A stretch of 64,000 nucleotides of DNA from JANMES01 sp038229715 (GCA_038229715.1 JBBROD010000006.1:1-64000); one strand, 5' to 3'; shown: positions 43,196 to 52,081, numbered from the stretch's first letter. A program made the numbers and translations. Notes: generated by a model from the sequence alone, not told the origin.

Positions 43196-44632
43196 ATGAA
43201 CCCAAGAATGTCGTCGCTGGCGGTATATTTGATCTGTTTATCGTCGGCGCTCGCTCTAGCGGCTCCGACTACCAAACCTGCGACTGAACCCGCTGAAGGC
43301 GAGGCGGATACCAAAACGGTGAAGGTCGAACGCGGTTCACTTCCGATCCGCGTGGACGGCGAAGGCGTGTTTGAGCCGGTAGATGCGGCCGAAATCCACT
43401 TAAAATTCAAATCGTTTGCCGGCGAGCTTGTCATCAAATCGGTCGTCGCCAACGGCGCGTCGGTCAAGCCCGGCGACTCGCTTCTCGAAATCGACGACAA
43501 ACCCATCCTCAAAGACACCGCCACGGCCGAGAACGAACGCGAAACCACCCGGGCCGGTTACGCCAAGGCGGTGTCCGACAGCGATCTTCAACAACAGGCC
43601 GACGACTTAGCCACCAAGATGGCGCTGGACGACGCGAAAAACGCCGCCGACGCGCTCAAATGGTTTGATGATGTTGATGGGCCGCAACTGCTGCAGCAAT
43701 CAGACCTGCAGGTGAAGCAGGCCAAGTTCTCGCTGGAGGACCAGAACGACGAGCTCGATCAGCTCCGCAAGATGTACAAGACCGAAGACCTCACCAGCGC
43801 GACTGCCGACATCGTCATCAAACGCAGCCTTCGTCAGGTGGAGTTGACCAAAGTTCAAGTCCAGCGGGCCGAGGATGACTCGAAGAAGATGAAAGCCGTC
43901 ACTTTTCCCGAAGTGCGTCGGCGGCTGGAGTTCGCGCTGGATCAGCAGAACAACAGTTTCAAGCAACTAAGCGCCACACACGCGCAGTCGGCCGTCCAGC
44001 GCAAGGTCGCTCTGGCGAGCGCGAAGCAAACGATGACGGATGCAGAGCAGAAGGTGGCAGATCTGAAAAAAGACGCTGAGCAGTTCAAGCAGACCGCGTC
44101 GACTGAAGGCGTGGTGTATTACGGGCAATTCACCGGCCGGTCGTGGACGGGGAATGACGTCAAATCGTTCGTCGTCGGGGAGAAGATGACCTCAGGGAGC
44201 ACGGCACTGACGGTGATCAAGCCTGGGAAGTTGCGGTTGCTGATGGACTTGCCTGAAAGCAAATTCCTCGCGATCAAGTCGGGAATGGACGTCGTGGTCG
44301 TTCCCGCAGTCACCGGCAAAAAGCTGACCGGTAAGACGGCGGCGCCCTCGGCGATCGCCAAGGCCGGCGGGCTGGAATTGATCGTTGATCTCGGCCCGGT
44401 CGATCCGGTCCTCACGCCGGGCATGAAGGCGACCGTGTCCATTGATGCTGGAAAGGCCGACGGACTTCTGCTCGTGCCGAACACCGCCGTGGCTGATTCC
44501 AAGGTGTGGGTCAAGACCGGCGACGAAACAACGCCGAAGCGCGTCATCACTGGCCGAATCGGCGAGGAGATGACTGAAATTATCGACGGGATCAACGAAG
44601 GCGATGAAATCCTCGAGCAGGCGCAGAAATGA
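43196..44632 (+). CDS. Periplasmic membrane-fusion-type (HlyD/RND adaptor-like) protein, 478 aa
   Basis: ATG 43196 is chosen (AGGAG upstream; signal peptide SSLAVYLICLSSALALAAP). A lipoyl/barrel-sandwich half GELVIKSVVANGASVKPGDSLLEID, a long coiled-coil hairpin (about residues 100-300, rich in LQQQADDLATKMALDDAK-type heptads), then the second half VVYYGQFTGRSW and beta-barrel VIKPGKLRLLMDLPESKFLAIKSGM, and C-terminal GRIGEEMTEIIDGINEGDEIL. This order is that of efflux adaptor proteins, but no transporter gene is adjacent. Its stop overlaps the next start (ATGA). Confidence 0.75.
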   Translation: MNPRMSSLAVYLICLSSALALAAPTTKPATEPAEGEADTKTVKVERGSLPIRVDGEGVFEPVDAAEIHLKFKSFAGELVIKSVVANGASVKPGDSLLEIDDKPILKDTATAENERETTRAGYAKAVSDSDLQQQADDLATKMALDDAKNAADALKWFDDVDGPQLLQQSDLQVKQAKFSLEDQNDELDQLRKMYKTEDLTSATADIVIKRSLRQVELTKVQVQRAEDDSKKMKAVTFPEVRRRLEFALDQQNNSFKQLSATHAQSAVQRKVALASAKQTMTDAEQKVADLKKDAEQFKQTASTEGVVYYGQFTGRSWTGNDVKSFVVGEKMTSGSTALTVIKPGKLRLLMDLPESKFLAIKSGMDVVVVPAVTGKKLTGKTAAPSAIAKAGGLELIVDLGPVDPVLTPGMKATVSIDAGKADGLLLVPNTAVADSKVWVKTGDETTPKRVITGRIGEEMTEIIDGINEGDEILEQAQK

Positions 44633-45831
44633 GCGATCGGGTGTGGATGTATTTTCGCTCGTGCTATGTCATCTGGCTGATGTTGTCAGGCAGTGTGCTC
44701 GTCGTAGGATGTAGGAATGGGCGCGAGCATTCGAAAGCGCTTTCCACAACACAGTCGATTGATGCACCCGAACCGCAAGTGGCCACCCGGCCGGTGAAGG
44801 ACGCGATCGCGGCGGGGGTTGTGTTCCTTCAAAATTCACAAAACGCCGACGGCTCGTGGGGGACGGGCGCTATCACGCGCGGGACGGAAGTGACTGCGTC
44901 CGTCCCCGGCTCGCATGACGGATTCCGCATCGCAACAACAGCACTGGCGGTCATGGCGCTCAAACAGGCGGGTGAAACGACTGCTCACGATAAAGGGCTT
45001 GAGTACCTGATCGATCACGGCGACGCTCGGCGGGCAACCGGGGAACTGATTTATAATGTCTGGGCACACTTTTACGCGCTACAGTGCTTGGCTGTAGAAA
45101 TGCGCGACAATCCCGATCCACGACTTCGGAAAGCCGCACTCGGGCAGATCGAACGACTCAAACGCTACCAAACCTACATCGGCGGCTGGAACTACTACGA
45201 TTTCGAATTCCAGACGCAGCAGCCGTCCATGGGACCGACCAGTTTCGGCACGTCGGCGGGGCTGGTGGCGCTTTGGGAAGCCAAGCGGTCATCCATTGAC
45301 ACTGAGCCAGGGTTCATCGAGCGGACGGTTCGTCGGCTGGAAGAAATGCGATTGCCCGACGGGGCCTATTTGTATGGTCAAAGCCTGCAATACACCCCGC
45401 GACATCCTGCCAACACCCCGCGTGGCAGCATCGGACGGACCCAGGCTGGGAACGATGCGCTGATGGAGTGGGGATCGAAAAAAATCTCGGTTGAGAAGAT
45501 TCAAAGCGATTTGGAGACGTTCTTCACCGAACACAACTACATCGAAATGGGCCGAAAGCGCGTCTGGCCGCACGAGAGTTGGTATTACACGGCTCCTTAT
45601 TACTATTACTTCGGCCACTACTACGCCGGCCGATTGCTTCAGTTCTTGCCGGCGGATGTGAAGGGGCAATTCGCCGAGCGATTGGAGGGTTTCATCCTGC
45701 CGCATCAGGAACCGGACGGTTCCTGGTGGGATTACGCAATGTGGGACTACCACAAACCCTACGGGACGGCGTACGCGATTCTGACGCTGATCAATTGCGA
45801 AAACGCCCGAAAGCCGGTCGACGCGCGGTGA
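44629..45831 (+). CDS. Lipoprotein with prenyltransferase/squalene-cyclase-like repeats, 400 aa
   Basis: N-terminal lipoprotein signal with lipobox VVGC (LMLSGSVLVVGCRN). The rest has alpha/alpha-toroid repeats of the squalene oxidase/prenyltransferase kind: GVVFLQNSQNADGSWGTG, ATTALAVMALKQAG, GTSAGLVALWEAK, RRLEEMRLPDGAYLYG and EPDGSWWDYAMWDYHKPYGTAYAILTLI. Similar proteins are common in planctomycetes, generally without known substrate. Translationally coupled to the preceding adaptor-like gene, suggesting a joint envelope role. Confidence 0.75.
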   Translation: MSDRVWMYFRSCYVIWLMLSGSVLVVGCRNGREHSKALSTTQSIDAPEPQVATRPVKDAIAAGVVFLQNSQNADGSWGTGAITRGTEVTASVPGSHDGFRIATTALAVMALKQAGETTAHDKGLEYLIDHGDARRATGELIYNVWAHFYALQCLAVEMRDNPDPRLRKAALGQIERLKRYQTYIGGWNYYDFEFQTQQPSMGPTSFGTSAGLVALWEAKRSSIDTEPGFIERTVRRLEEMRLPDGAYLYGQSLQYTPRHPANTPRGSIGRTQAGNDALMEWGSKKISVEKIQSDLETFFTEHNYIEMGRKRVWPHESWYYTAPYYYYFGHYYAGRLLQFLPADVKGQFAERLEGFILPHQEPDGSWWDYAMWDYHKPYGTAYAILTLINCENARKPVDAR

Positions 45832-45910
45832 TACGTCCGACAACTGCGGTTTCGGCACTATAAGCCAGGAATCGCGGCGGCTGGGTCCGCGAATTCCGCG
45901 TGTATCACAC

Positions 45911-45938
45911 TTGACAGAACGTAAACAGTCGCTATCTT
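45911..45938 (+). promoter_or_regulatory. rpsJ: S10 operon promoter
   Basis: -35 TTGACA (45911-45916), 16-base spacer, -10 TATCTT (45933-45938). The leader to rpsJ is about 75 bases and contains a 11-codon frame (45966-46001, MPFWGVNRTEF) behind GGGAG, a possible leader peptide. Confidence 0.65.
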
Positions 45939-46020
45939 TTCCCCCTCACTCATCTGGGAGTGACCATGCCCTTCTGGGGTGTGAATCGGACCGAGTTTTA
46001 GCAGTCAGCAGGTAAGTACG

Positions 46021-46329
46021 ATGACGGGTGACCGAATCAGAATTCGAATGGAAGCGTACGACCACCGGGCCCTTGATGCGTCGGCGAAGGAAATCGTCGA
46101 TCACGCCAAGCGGACCAACGCCCGTGTGTGCGGCCCCATTCCGGTTCCGACCCGCATCGAGCGGTATACGGTTCTGCGTAGCCCGCACATCGACAAGAAA
46201 AGCCGCGAGCAGTTCGAGATGCGCACGCACAAACGCGTGATCGACATTTTCGAGCCGACCGCCCGTACGGTTGAAGCCCTCAACCGCCTTGTCGTGCCGG
46301 CTGGCGTATTCGTTAAGATCAAGGCGTAA
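46021..46329 (+). CDS. rpsJ: 30S ribosomal protein S10, 102 aa
   Basis: First gene of the S10 cluster. RIRIRMEAYDHRALDASAKEIVDHAKRT and VCGPIPVPTRIERYTVLRSPHIDKKSREQFEMRTHKR are family blocks; S10 also acts in transcription antitermination (NusE). Followed by a terminator-like hairpin rather than directly by rplC. Confidence 0.97.
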   Translation: MTGDRIRIRMEAYDHRALDASAKEIVDHAKRTNARVCGPIPVPTRIERYTVLRSPHIDKKSREQFEMRTHKRVIDIFEPTARTVEALNRLVVPAGVFVKIKA

Positions 46330-46345
46330 TTACTCGCCAACTACA

Positions 46346-46373
46346 TGCCCCTGATTAAAGGGGCATTTTATTT
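46346..46373 (+). terminator. Terminator-like hairpin between rpsJ and rplC
   Basis: 7-bp stem TGCCCCT / AGGGGCA, 6-base loop, then TTTTATTT. It lies inside the S10 cluster 16 bases after the rpsJ stop, so it may be an attenuator that lowers transcription of downstream genes. A half heptamer-like sequence (about 46484-46514) follows before rplC. Confidence 0.65.
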
Positions 46374-46523
46374 GTCCGACCGTGGGGTTCATCCAAGAAC
46401 CCGCCAGCCCGAAAGGGTCACGCGTTTGTCGGAGTTTTTTCGTCTGGTTTGGAAAAGTCCATTTAGGACGGATTTATAGACTGCTGATCGATGATTGATC
46501 CGTAGTCCTCTGATCCGAAAGTT

Positions 46524-47189
46524 ATGACACCAGCTCTATTGGGTAAGAAAGTCGGGATGACCCGAGTTTACGACGACAAGGGAACTATGGTTCCCGTCAC
46601 CGTCGTTCAGTGTGACCCGAATAACGTAACGCAAGTTAAGACCGTCGAAACCGACGGGTACAACGGCATTCAGCTCGGTTACCGCGAAATCAAGCCAAAA
46701 TTCAGTAACTACGCCCTGATCGGCCATGCCGCCAAGGCCGGCCTCACGCCGCGGAAGTTCTTCAGAGAAGTGAAGCTTACAGCCGCCACCGACCTGACGC
46801 TGGGCGCTGAAGTGAAAGTCGACATCTTCAACGAAGTGAAGTTCGTCGACGTCATCGGCGTGAGCAAGGGCAAGGGTTTCGCTGGCGTAATGAAGCGTCA
46901 TAACTTCGGCGGTCAGCCGGCTTCGCACGGCACTGAGCGTAAGCACCGCTCGCCGGGTTCGATCGCGTCGCACGCGACCAACCGCGGTAACTGCGGTAAG
47001 CCGAAGAAGGGCCTCCGCATGGGCGGCCACATGGGTGACGATCAAGTCACCACTCGCAATCATCCCCTCGTCAAAATCGACTCCGAAAATAACCTGCTGC
47101 TGATCAAAGGCGCTCTCCCGGGTGCCAATGGTTCGCTGCTGTACGTTCGCAAGTCGATCACGGCCAAAGTAGCGAAGGTGGAGGCTTAA
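46524..47189 (+). CDS. rplC: 50S ribosomal protein L3, 221 aa
   Basis: Early 23S-binding protein. N-terminus TPALLGKKVGMTRVYDDKG, and the central loop GVSKGKGFAGVMKRHNFGGQPASHG with the methylatable Gln region. C-terminal KGALPGANGSLLYVRKS. Normal length. Confidence 0.97.
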   Translation: MTPALLGKKVGMTRVYDDKGTMVPVTVVQCDPNNVTQVKTVETDGYNGIQLGYREIKPKFSNYALIGHAAKAGLTPRKFFREVKLTAATDLTLGAEVKVDIFNEVKFVDVIGVSKGKGFAGVMKRHNFGGQPASHGTERKHRSPGSIASHATNRGNCGKPKKGLRMGGHMGDDQVTTRNHPLVKIDSENNLLLIKGALPGANGSLLYVRKSITAKVAKVEA

Positions 47190-47193
47190 TCAC

Positions 47194-47808
47194 ATGATCG
47201 AAGTACCCGTATACAACGCAGCCGGTAAGGAACTGGAAAAGTTCCAGGTCGATGAAGCCAAGCTCGGCGGCGAAGTGAAGAAGGCGCTGCTCAAGCAGGC
47301 TTTGGTTCACTACCACGCCAATCAGCGCCAAGGCACGGTTAAAACCAAGGGCCGCGGCGAAGTCTCCGGTTCCACTCGCAAGCTGTTCCGTCAGAAAGGG
47401 ACTGGCAACGCCCGTACTGGCGGTATCCGCAACCCAATCAAAGTCGGCGGCGGTCACGCGAAGCAGAAGACCCCGAAGGAATGGCGTCAGGCGTTGCCCA
47501 AGAAGGCCCGCCGGCTCGCCACGCACTCGGCCATCCTCGCCAAGCTGCAGAGCGGCGATGTGAAGGTGCTCGATCAACTGGCGCTCGACGCGGTCAAAAC
47601 CAAAACCGTGGCCACCATGTTCAAGGTGCTCGGTATCGATCGCAGCGTGCTTGTGGCACTCAGCGGCCGGAATGAGAACGTCGAGAAATCGGCGCGAAAC
47701 ATCGACCGCACGACTCTGACAACCGTGTCGCAGTTGAACGCTTGGGACATCATGCGGAACCGTACGCTCCTCATGACCAAGGAAGGCCTTCAGCAGATTC
47801 TGGCTTGA
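47194..47808 (+). CDS. rplD: 50S ribosomal protein L4, 204 aa
   Basis: Tunnel-lining protein; often the autogenous regulator of the S10 operon in other bacteria. GTVKTKGRGEVSGSTRKLFRQKGTGNARTG is the conserved extended loop. Starts four bases after rplC. Confidence 0.97.
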   Translation: MIEVPVYNAAGKELEKFQVDEAKLGGEVKKALLKQALVHYHANQRQGTVKTKGRGEVSGSTRKLFRQKGTGNARTGGIRNPIKVGGGHAKQKTPKEWRQALPKKARRLATHSAILAKLQSGDVKVLDQLALDAVKTKTVATMFKVLGIDRSVLVALSGRNENVEKSARNIDRTTLTTVSQLNAWDIMRNRTLLMTKEGLQQILA

Positions 47809-47825
47809 GTGAGAAGGATAAAGTC

Positions 47826-48104
47826 ATGGAAAAATCAACCGTCATCATCAAGCCGCTGATCACTGAAAAGAGCACGCATCAGCAGAACGTACGCAACACG
47901 TACGCTTTTGAAGTGCGTCTCGATGCCAACAAGCATCAGATCAAGAACGCGATCGAGTCGCTGTACAACGTGAAAGTGGCTGACGTCCGCACGGCCGTCC
48001 GCAAGGGCAAGCCGCGTCGGACGAAGTTTAAGGTTCTGCACACCAGCAAGTTCAAGCGTGCGATCGTGGAGCTGGTTGAAGATTCGAAGATTGAATTGTT
48101 CTAA
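47826..48104 (+). CDS. rplW: 50S ribosomal protein L23, 92 aa
   Basis: Exit-tunnel protein that docks SRP and trigger factor. MEKSTVIIKPLITEKSTHQQNVRNTYAFEVRLDANKHQIKNAIE is the family core. ATG 47826 is chosen; a longer upstream frame overlaps rplD. Its TAA overlaps AAGGA, apparently the displaced ribosome site of rplB. Confidence 0.96.
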   Translation: MEKSTVIIKPLITEKSTHQQNVRNTYAFEVRLDANKHQIKNAIESLYNVKVADVRTAVRKGKPRRTKFKVLHTSKFKRAIVELVEDSKIELF

Positions 48105-48110
48105 GGAACG

Positions 48111-48194
48111 ATTTGCAATTTGCGATTTGCAAATTGCAATTGAAAACACGGAGTGCGAGTTTCGATTGCAAATTGCAAATCGAAAATTGCAAAT
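48111..48194. repeat. Heptamer inverted repeat (ATTTGCA word), rplW-rplB
   Basis: Left arm 48111-48144, right arm 48161-48194, complementary with about four mismatches over 34 bases. AAGGA (48103-48107) lies just left; rplB ATG (48200) is five bases after the right edge. Confidence 0.92.
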
Positions 48195-48199
48195 AAGAT

Positions 48200-49066
48200 A
48201 TGCCGATTAAATTCTACAACCCGACCTCCGCCGGCCGTCGCGCCGGAAGCGTGATCGATTACAAGGCGGTCCTTACGGCGACCGAACCGCAGAAGTCGCT
48301 CACCAAGGGTCTGCGTCGTCCGAGTGGTCGTAACCACCACGGCGTGATCACGGCTAAGCACCGCGGCGGTGGCGAGAAGCGCCTGTACCGCATGATCGAC
48401 TTTAAGCGACAGAAGGACGGCATGCCTGCTACCGTCAAGACCGTTGAGTACGATCCGAACCGCTCGGTTCACATCGCGCTCATCGAGTACACCGACGGCT
48501 TGAAGGCGTACATCCTGGCTCCGAACGGAATCAAAGTCGGCCAGACGATCGTGAGCGGACCGGATGCAGCGCCCGAAATCGGCAATGCAATGCCGCTGGC
48601 GAACATCCCGTCGGGCCTTGAAATTCACAACATTGAAATGAACCCCGGCCAAGGCGGTAAGCTGGTTCGCTCTGCAGGCGGCGTGGGTCGTCTCGGTGCG
48701 AAGGAAGGCGAATGGTCCGTGATCATTCTCCCGTCCGGCGAAATGCGTCGCGTGAAGTCGGCCTGCCGGGCGACCATCGGTCAGCTCGGTAACCTCGACT
48801 GGATCAACGTCAGCATCGGGAAGGCCGGCCGCAACCGCCACAAGGGCGTTCGCCCGCACACCCGTGCCAAGGCGATGAACCCGATCGATCACCCGCTGGG
48901 TGGCGGTGAAGGTCGCTCCAACGGCGGACGTCATCCGGTCAGCAAGACGGGCGTTCCGGCCAAGGGTGGCATTACGCGTGACCGCAATAAACATTCGGAG
49001 AAGTTGATTCTCCGCCGTCGTAAGTTCGGTAAGTTCCAGCAGCGTCCGCAGACGGTTAGTAATTAA
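48200..49066 (+). CDS. rplB: 50S ribosomal protein L2, 288 aa
   Basis: Peptidyl-transferase-centre protein. SGRNHHGVITAKHRGGGEKRLYR and C-terminal GGGEGRSNGGRHPVSKTGVP carry the conserved residues. The only ribosome-site match, AAGGA, is separated from the start by a hairpin element. Confidence 0.97.
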   Translation: MPIKFYNPTSAGRRAGSVIDYKAVLTATEPQKSLTKGLRRPSGRNHHGVITAKHRGGGEKRLYRMIDFKRQKDGMPATVKTVEYDPNRSVHIALIEYTDGLKAYILAPNGIKVGQTIVSGPDAAPEIGNAMPLANIPSGLEIHNIEMNPGQGGKLVRSAGGVGRLGAKEGEWSVIILPSGEMRRVKSACRATIGQLGNLDWINVSIGKAGRNRHKGVRPHTRAKAMNPIDHPLGGGEGRSNGGRHPVSKTGVPAKGGITRDRNKHSEKLILRRRKFGKFQQRPQTVSN

Positions 49067-49074
49067 GGCGAGTG

Positions 49075-49137
49075 TCGATTGTGGGGTGTGGAATGTCGAA
49101 GTCTTTCGACAATCCACAATCCACAATCCACAATCGA
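49075..49137. repeat. Heptamer inverted repeat (GATTGTG word), rplB-rpsS
   Basis: Left arm 49075-49101 (TCGATTGTGGGGTGTGGAAT...), right arm 49103-49137 with three CCACAAT words. AAGGCGAG lies left of it; rpsS ATG is seven bases after the right edge. Confidence 0.92.
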
Positions 49138-49144
49138 AACATTT

Positions 49145-49432
49145 ATGAGCAGAAGTTCAAAAAAAGGTCCGTTCGTTGACGAGCGGCTGTTCTTGAAGGT
49201 TGCGAAACTGAACGAGAACCGCGCCAAGAGCCCGATCAGAACCTGGGCCCGTGCTTGCACGATTACGCCGGAATTCGTCGGACACACGTTCGAAGTGCAT
49301 AACGGCAACAAGTTCCTGAAAGTGTTCGTTCAGGAAGACATGGTCGGCCATAAGCTCGGCGAATTTTCGCCGACTCGGCAGTTCAAGGGTCACAGTGGCA
49401 AGAAGGTTGCTGCCCCCGGCGCACCGGCTTAA
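49145..49432 (+). CDS. rpsS: 30S ribosomal protein S19, 95 aa
   Basis: Head protein contacting tRNA with S13. SSKKGPFVDERLFLKV and TWARACTITPEFVGHTFEVHNG plus HKLGEFSPTRQFKGHSGKK are standard. ATG 49145 gives a normal N-terminus. Confidence 0.97.
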   Translation: MSRSSKKGPFVDERLFLKVAKLNENRAKSPIRTWARACTITPEFVGHTFEVHNGNKFLKVFVQEDMVGHKLGEFSPTRQFKGHSGKKVAAPGAPA

Positions 49433-49451
49433 TGAGACTTGAGGTACTACG

Positions 49452-49796
49452 ATGCCATTTACATCCAAACATCGCTTCGCCCGCATCGCCCCGCGTAAGG
49501 CTCGTCTTTTGATGAACCTGGTTCGTGGTCGCGACGTTGACGACGCTATCACCATCCTCAAGTTCGCTAAGCAGCGGGCAAGTGGGATGGTCGAGAAGGT
49601 CATCCGCTCTGCCGTGGCGAACGCCAACGAGCAGGAAGTCGCCTCGCGCCGCAACGCGTTGTACGTGGCGGCCGCGTGGGTCGATCCGGGTCCGATCATC
49701 AAACGCTTCCAGCCGAAGGATCGCGGCAAGGCGTATTCGATCAAGAAGCGCACCAGCCATCTGGTAGTCACGATCGACGAGCGGGAAACTAAGTAA
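49452..49796 (+). CDS. rplV: 50S ribosomal protein L22, 114 aa
   Basis: Tunnel protein with a beta-hairpin extension. RIAPRKARLLMNLVRGRDV, VEKVIRSAVANANEQ, and the hairpin PIIKRFQPKDRGKAYSIKKRTSHL. Between rpsS and rpsC as usual. Confidence 0.97.
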   Translation: MPFTSKHRFARIAPRKARLLMNLVRGRDVDDAITILKFAKQRASGMVEKVIRSAVANANEQEVASRRNALYVAAAWVDPGPIIKRFQPKDRGKAYSIKKRTSHLVVTIDERETK

Positions 49797-49807
49797 AAGA
49801 GATCACT

Positions 49808-50506
49808 ATGGGTCAAAAAGTAAATCCAACGGGTTTCCGCACCGGCATTACAGAAGACTGGAAGAGTCGCTGGTATGCCCCGAAGAACGCCTTCGGCGAC
49901 TTCCTCGGTGAGGACTTCAAGGTCCGCAAGCTGATCGACGACAAGCTGAACCGTCGTCCTCCGTTTGCAGCCGTCAGCGACATCCTGATCGAGCGCACGC
50001 GTGAAGAAGTCACCGTGACGATCAAGACCGCTCGTCCGGGCCTGGTCATCGGGCCCAAGGGTGCTGAAGTCGACAAGCTGCGTGAAGAGCTGGAAGACAT
50101 GATCAAGCGTAAAGTCGCTCCGATCAAAGTCATCGAGATCAAGAACCCGGATCTCAACGCTCAACTGGTGGCCGAAATGGTCGCCGAGCAGTTGAAGAAG
50201 CGGGCCAGTTTCCGCCGTGTGCTGAAGCAGCGGATGGAAGCCACGATGCAAGCCGGTGCCAAGGGCATTAAGTTCTGCATCAGCGGCCGACTAGGTGGGG
50301 CGGAAATCGCCCGCCAGGAAAAGGCCGGCATGGGCAGCGTTCCGCTGACCACGCTGCAGGCGGACGTGAACTACGGTTATGCCATTGCGTTCACGACCTT
50401 CGGAACGATCGGCGTGAAGTGCTGGATTTTCCGCGGCATGTACGGCGAAGAAGTGCTCGAGACCGATGTGCGTCCGGGCGGCGCGCCGCGTCGTGGGCGT
50501 CGATAA
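49808..50506 (+). CDS. rpsC: 30S ribosomal protein S3, 232 aa
   Basis: mRNA-entry protein with KH domain. GQKVNPTGFRTGITEDWKSRWYA, KH loop RPGLVIGPKGAEVDKL, and C-terminal GRLGGAEIARQEKAGMGSVPLTTLQADVNYG. Stop codon overlaps AAGGA before a hairpin element. Confidence 0.97.
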   Translation: MGQKVNPTGFRTGITEDWKSRWYAPKNAFGDFLGEDFKVRKLIDDKLNRRPPFAAVSDILIERTREEVTVTIKTARPGLVIGPKGAEVDKLREELEDMIKRKVAPIKVIEIKNPDLNAQLVAEMVAEQLKKRASFRRVLKQRMEATMQAGAKGIKFCISGRLGGAEIARQEKAGMGSVPLTTLQADVNYGYAIAFTTFGTIGVKCWIFRGMYGEEVLETDVRPGGAPRRGRR

Positions 50507-50509
50507 GGA

Positions 50510-50590
50510 ATTTGCAATTTGCGATTTGCAATTTGCAATTGAAGAGAAGCAACGAGTCGGGTTTTCGATTGCAAATTGAAAATCGCAAAT
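50510..50590. repeat. Heptamer inverted repeat (ATTTGCA word), rpsC-rplP
   Basis: Left arm 50510-50542, right arm 50562-50590. AAGGA (50505-50509) flanks it on the left; on the right AGGTG lies close to the rplP ATG, so here a second ribosome site may be used. Confidence 0.9.
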
Positions 50591-50605
50591 GAAGTCAGGT
50601 GATTT

Positions 50606-51028
50606 ATGCCAATGATGCCAAAGCGGGTGAAATACCGCAAAAGCCAACGCGGCAAGATGAAAGGCAACGCTACTCGCGGTAATACCGTCGCATTCGGCGA
50701 GTACGGCCTGCAGTCGCTCGAAGCCTGCTGGGTGACCGCCCGGCAGATCGAAGCCGGCCGCATCGCCGCTTCGCACTTTCTGCGTCGTGAAGGGCGCCTG
50801 TTCATCCGCATCTTCCCGCACAAGCCGGTCTCCGGTAAGCCGCTGGAAACGCGTATGGGTAAAGGCAAAGGCGAACCCGAATACTGGTGCGCCGTTGTGA
50901 AGCCCGGCACGATGTTGTTTGAAGTCGTCGGTGTGGATGAACCGACCGCCAAGCGAGCCCTTGCCCGCGTGGCTCACAAGATGCCGGTATCGACCCGATT
51001 CGTGGCCCGTAAGCACGCAGTGGCGTAA
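50606..51028 (+). CDS. rplP: 50S ribosomal protein L16, 140 aa
   Basis: A-site protein. MPKRVKYRKSQRGKMKGNATRGN, ARQIEAGRIAASHFLRR, FPHKPVSGKPLETRMGKGKGEPEYW are conserved. Normal length. Confidence 0.97.
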   Translation: MPMMPKRVKYRKSQRGKMKGNATRGNTVAFGEYGLQSLEACWVTARQIEAGRIAASHFLRREGRLFIRIFPHKPVSGKPLETRMGKGKGEPEYWCAVVKPGTMLFEVVGVDEPTAKRALARVAHKMPVSTRFVARKHAVA

Positions 51029-51037
51029 GGAAAAACC

Positions 51038-51241
51038 ATGACCGCAAAAGAAATGAAAGAAAAAGAAGCCGATGTCTTGGCGCTTGAGCTGACCAATCAG
51101 ACCAAGCACCTGTTCGACCTGCGCAGCCAGGCGACCACCGAGAAGCTGGAAGACCCCACGCAGATCGGCAAGACGCGTCGGACCATCGCCCGGATCAAGA
51201 CGGTGCTGCACCAGCGCAAACTGGCGACGGCGAGCAAGTAA
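51038..51241 (+). CDS. rpmC: 50S ribosomal protein L29, 67 aa
   Basis: Small helical protein at the tunnel exit. TAKEMKEKEADVLALELTNQTKHLFDLRSQ and TRRTIARIKTVLHQRKL match the family. Directly after rplP. Confidence 0.93.
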   Translation: MTAKEMKEKEADVLALELTNQTKHLFDLRSQATTEKLEDPTQIGKTRRTIARIKTVLHQRKLATASK

Positions 51242-51256
51242 GAAAAGAGACGAACT

Positions 51257-51598
51257 ATGGCAACTGGAACCGCAAAATCGACCGACCCGCGTTCGCAACT
51301 TCGCACGATTGAAGGCGTGGTGGCTTCCGACAAGGGCGACAAGACGATCAAGGTCGTCGTCAACTATCAGACCAAGCACGCCAAGTACGGCAAGTACCTC
51401 AAGCGTCGCACGGTTCTGCATGCCCACGACGAGAAGAACGAAGCCAAGGAAGGCGATACCGTGCAAATCGCCGAATGCCGGCCGATGAGCAGGACCAAGC
51501 ATCACCGCCTGCTGAAAGTCGTTCAGCGCGGCTCAGAGCAGGCAGTACAACTGTCGGCAGAAGAAGTAATGACCGGCAAGGCGCCTGAGGCGCGATAA
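51257..51598 (+). CDS. rpsQ: 30S ribosomal protein S17, 113 aa
   Basis: OB-fold primary 16S binder. TIEGVVASDKGDKTIKVVVNYQTKHAKYGKYLKRRTVLHAHDE and GDTVQIAECRPMSRTKHHRLLKVV are diagnostic. A C-terminal extension of about 20 residues is longer than the E. coli protein. Confidence 0.96.
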   Translation: MATGTAKSTDPRSQLRTIEGVVASDKGDKTIKVVVNYQTKHAKYGKYLKRRTVLHAHDEKNEAKEGDTVQIAECRPMSRTKHHRLLKVVQRGSEQAVQLSAEEVMTGKAPEAR

Positions 51599-51600
51599 GA

Positions 51601-51680
51601 ATTTGCAATTTTCGATTTGCAATTTGCAATCGAAAGACAAGGCATTTTCGATTGCGAATTGCAAATCGAAAATTGCAAAT
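51601..51680. repeat. Heptamer inverted repeat (ATTTGCA word), rpsQ-rplN
   Basis: Left arm 51601-51634, right arm 51645-51680, nearly perfect. GGAG lies right of the element, 8 bases before the rplN ATG, so rplN has its own ribosome site here. Confidence 0.92.
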
Positions 51681-51691
51681 CGGAGTAAGAC

Positions 51692-52078
51692 ATGATTCAG
51701 CAACAGACCGAAGTCGACATCTGCGACAACACCGGCGCGAAGCGCGGCATGTGCATCAAGGTGCTTCGCGGCAGCAGCAGCAAGGGCAAGTTTAAGCGTC
51801 GCGTCGCCACCATCGGTGACGTGATCATCTGTGCTGTGAAGAAGATCCAGCCCGGCGGTGACGTGAAGCAGGGTGCGCTGATCCGCTGCGTCATTGTACG
51901 CACCAAGCAACCGACCAAGCGTAAGGATGGCTCGTACGTTCGTTTCGACAAGAACGCCGCCGTCACGATCGACAAGGAAAACAATCCGGTCGGCACGCGC
52001 ATCTTTGGAGCAGTAGCACGGGAATTGCGAGACAAGGACTTCATGAAGATTGTCTCGCTGGCATCAGAGGTGGTTTAA
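51692..52078 (+). CDS. rplN: 50S ribosomal protein L14, 128 aa
   Basis: MIQQQTEVDICDNTGAKRGMCIKVLRGS, VKKIQPGGDVKQGALIRCVIVRTKQP and NAAVTIDKENNPVGTRIFGAVARELR are the family blocks. Its TAA overlaps AAGGA at the left edge of the next hairpin. Confidence 0.97.
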   Translation: MIQQQTEVDICDNTGAKRGMCIKVLRGSSSKGKFKRRVATIGDVIICAVKKIQPGGDVKQGALIRCVIVRTKQPTKRKDGSYVRFDKNAAVTIDKENNPVGTRIFGAVARELRDKDFMKIVSLASEVV

Positions 52079-52081
52079 GGA

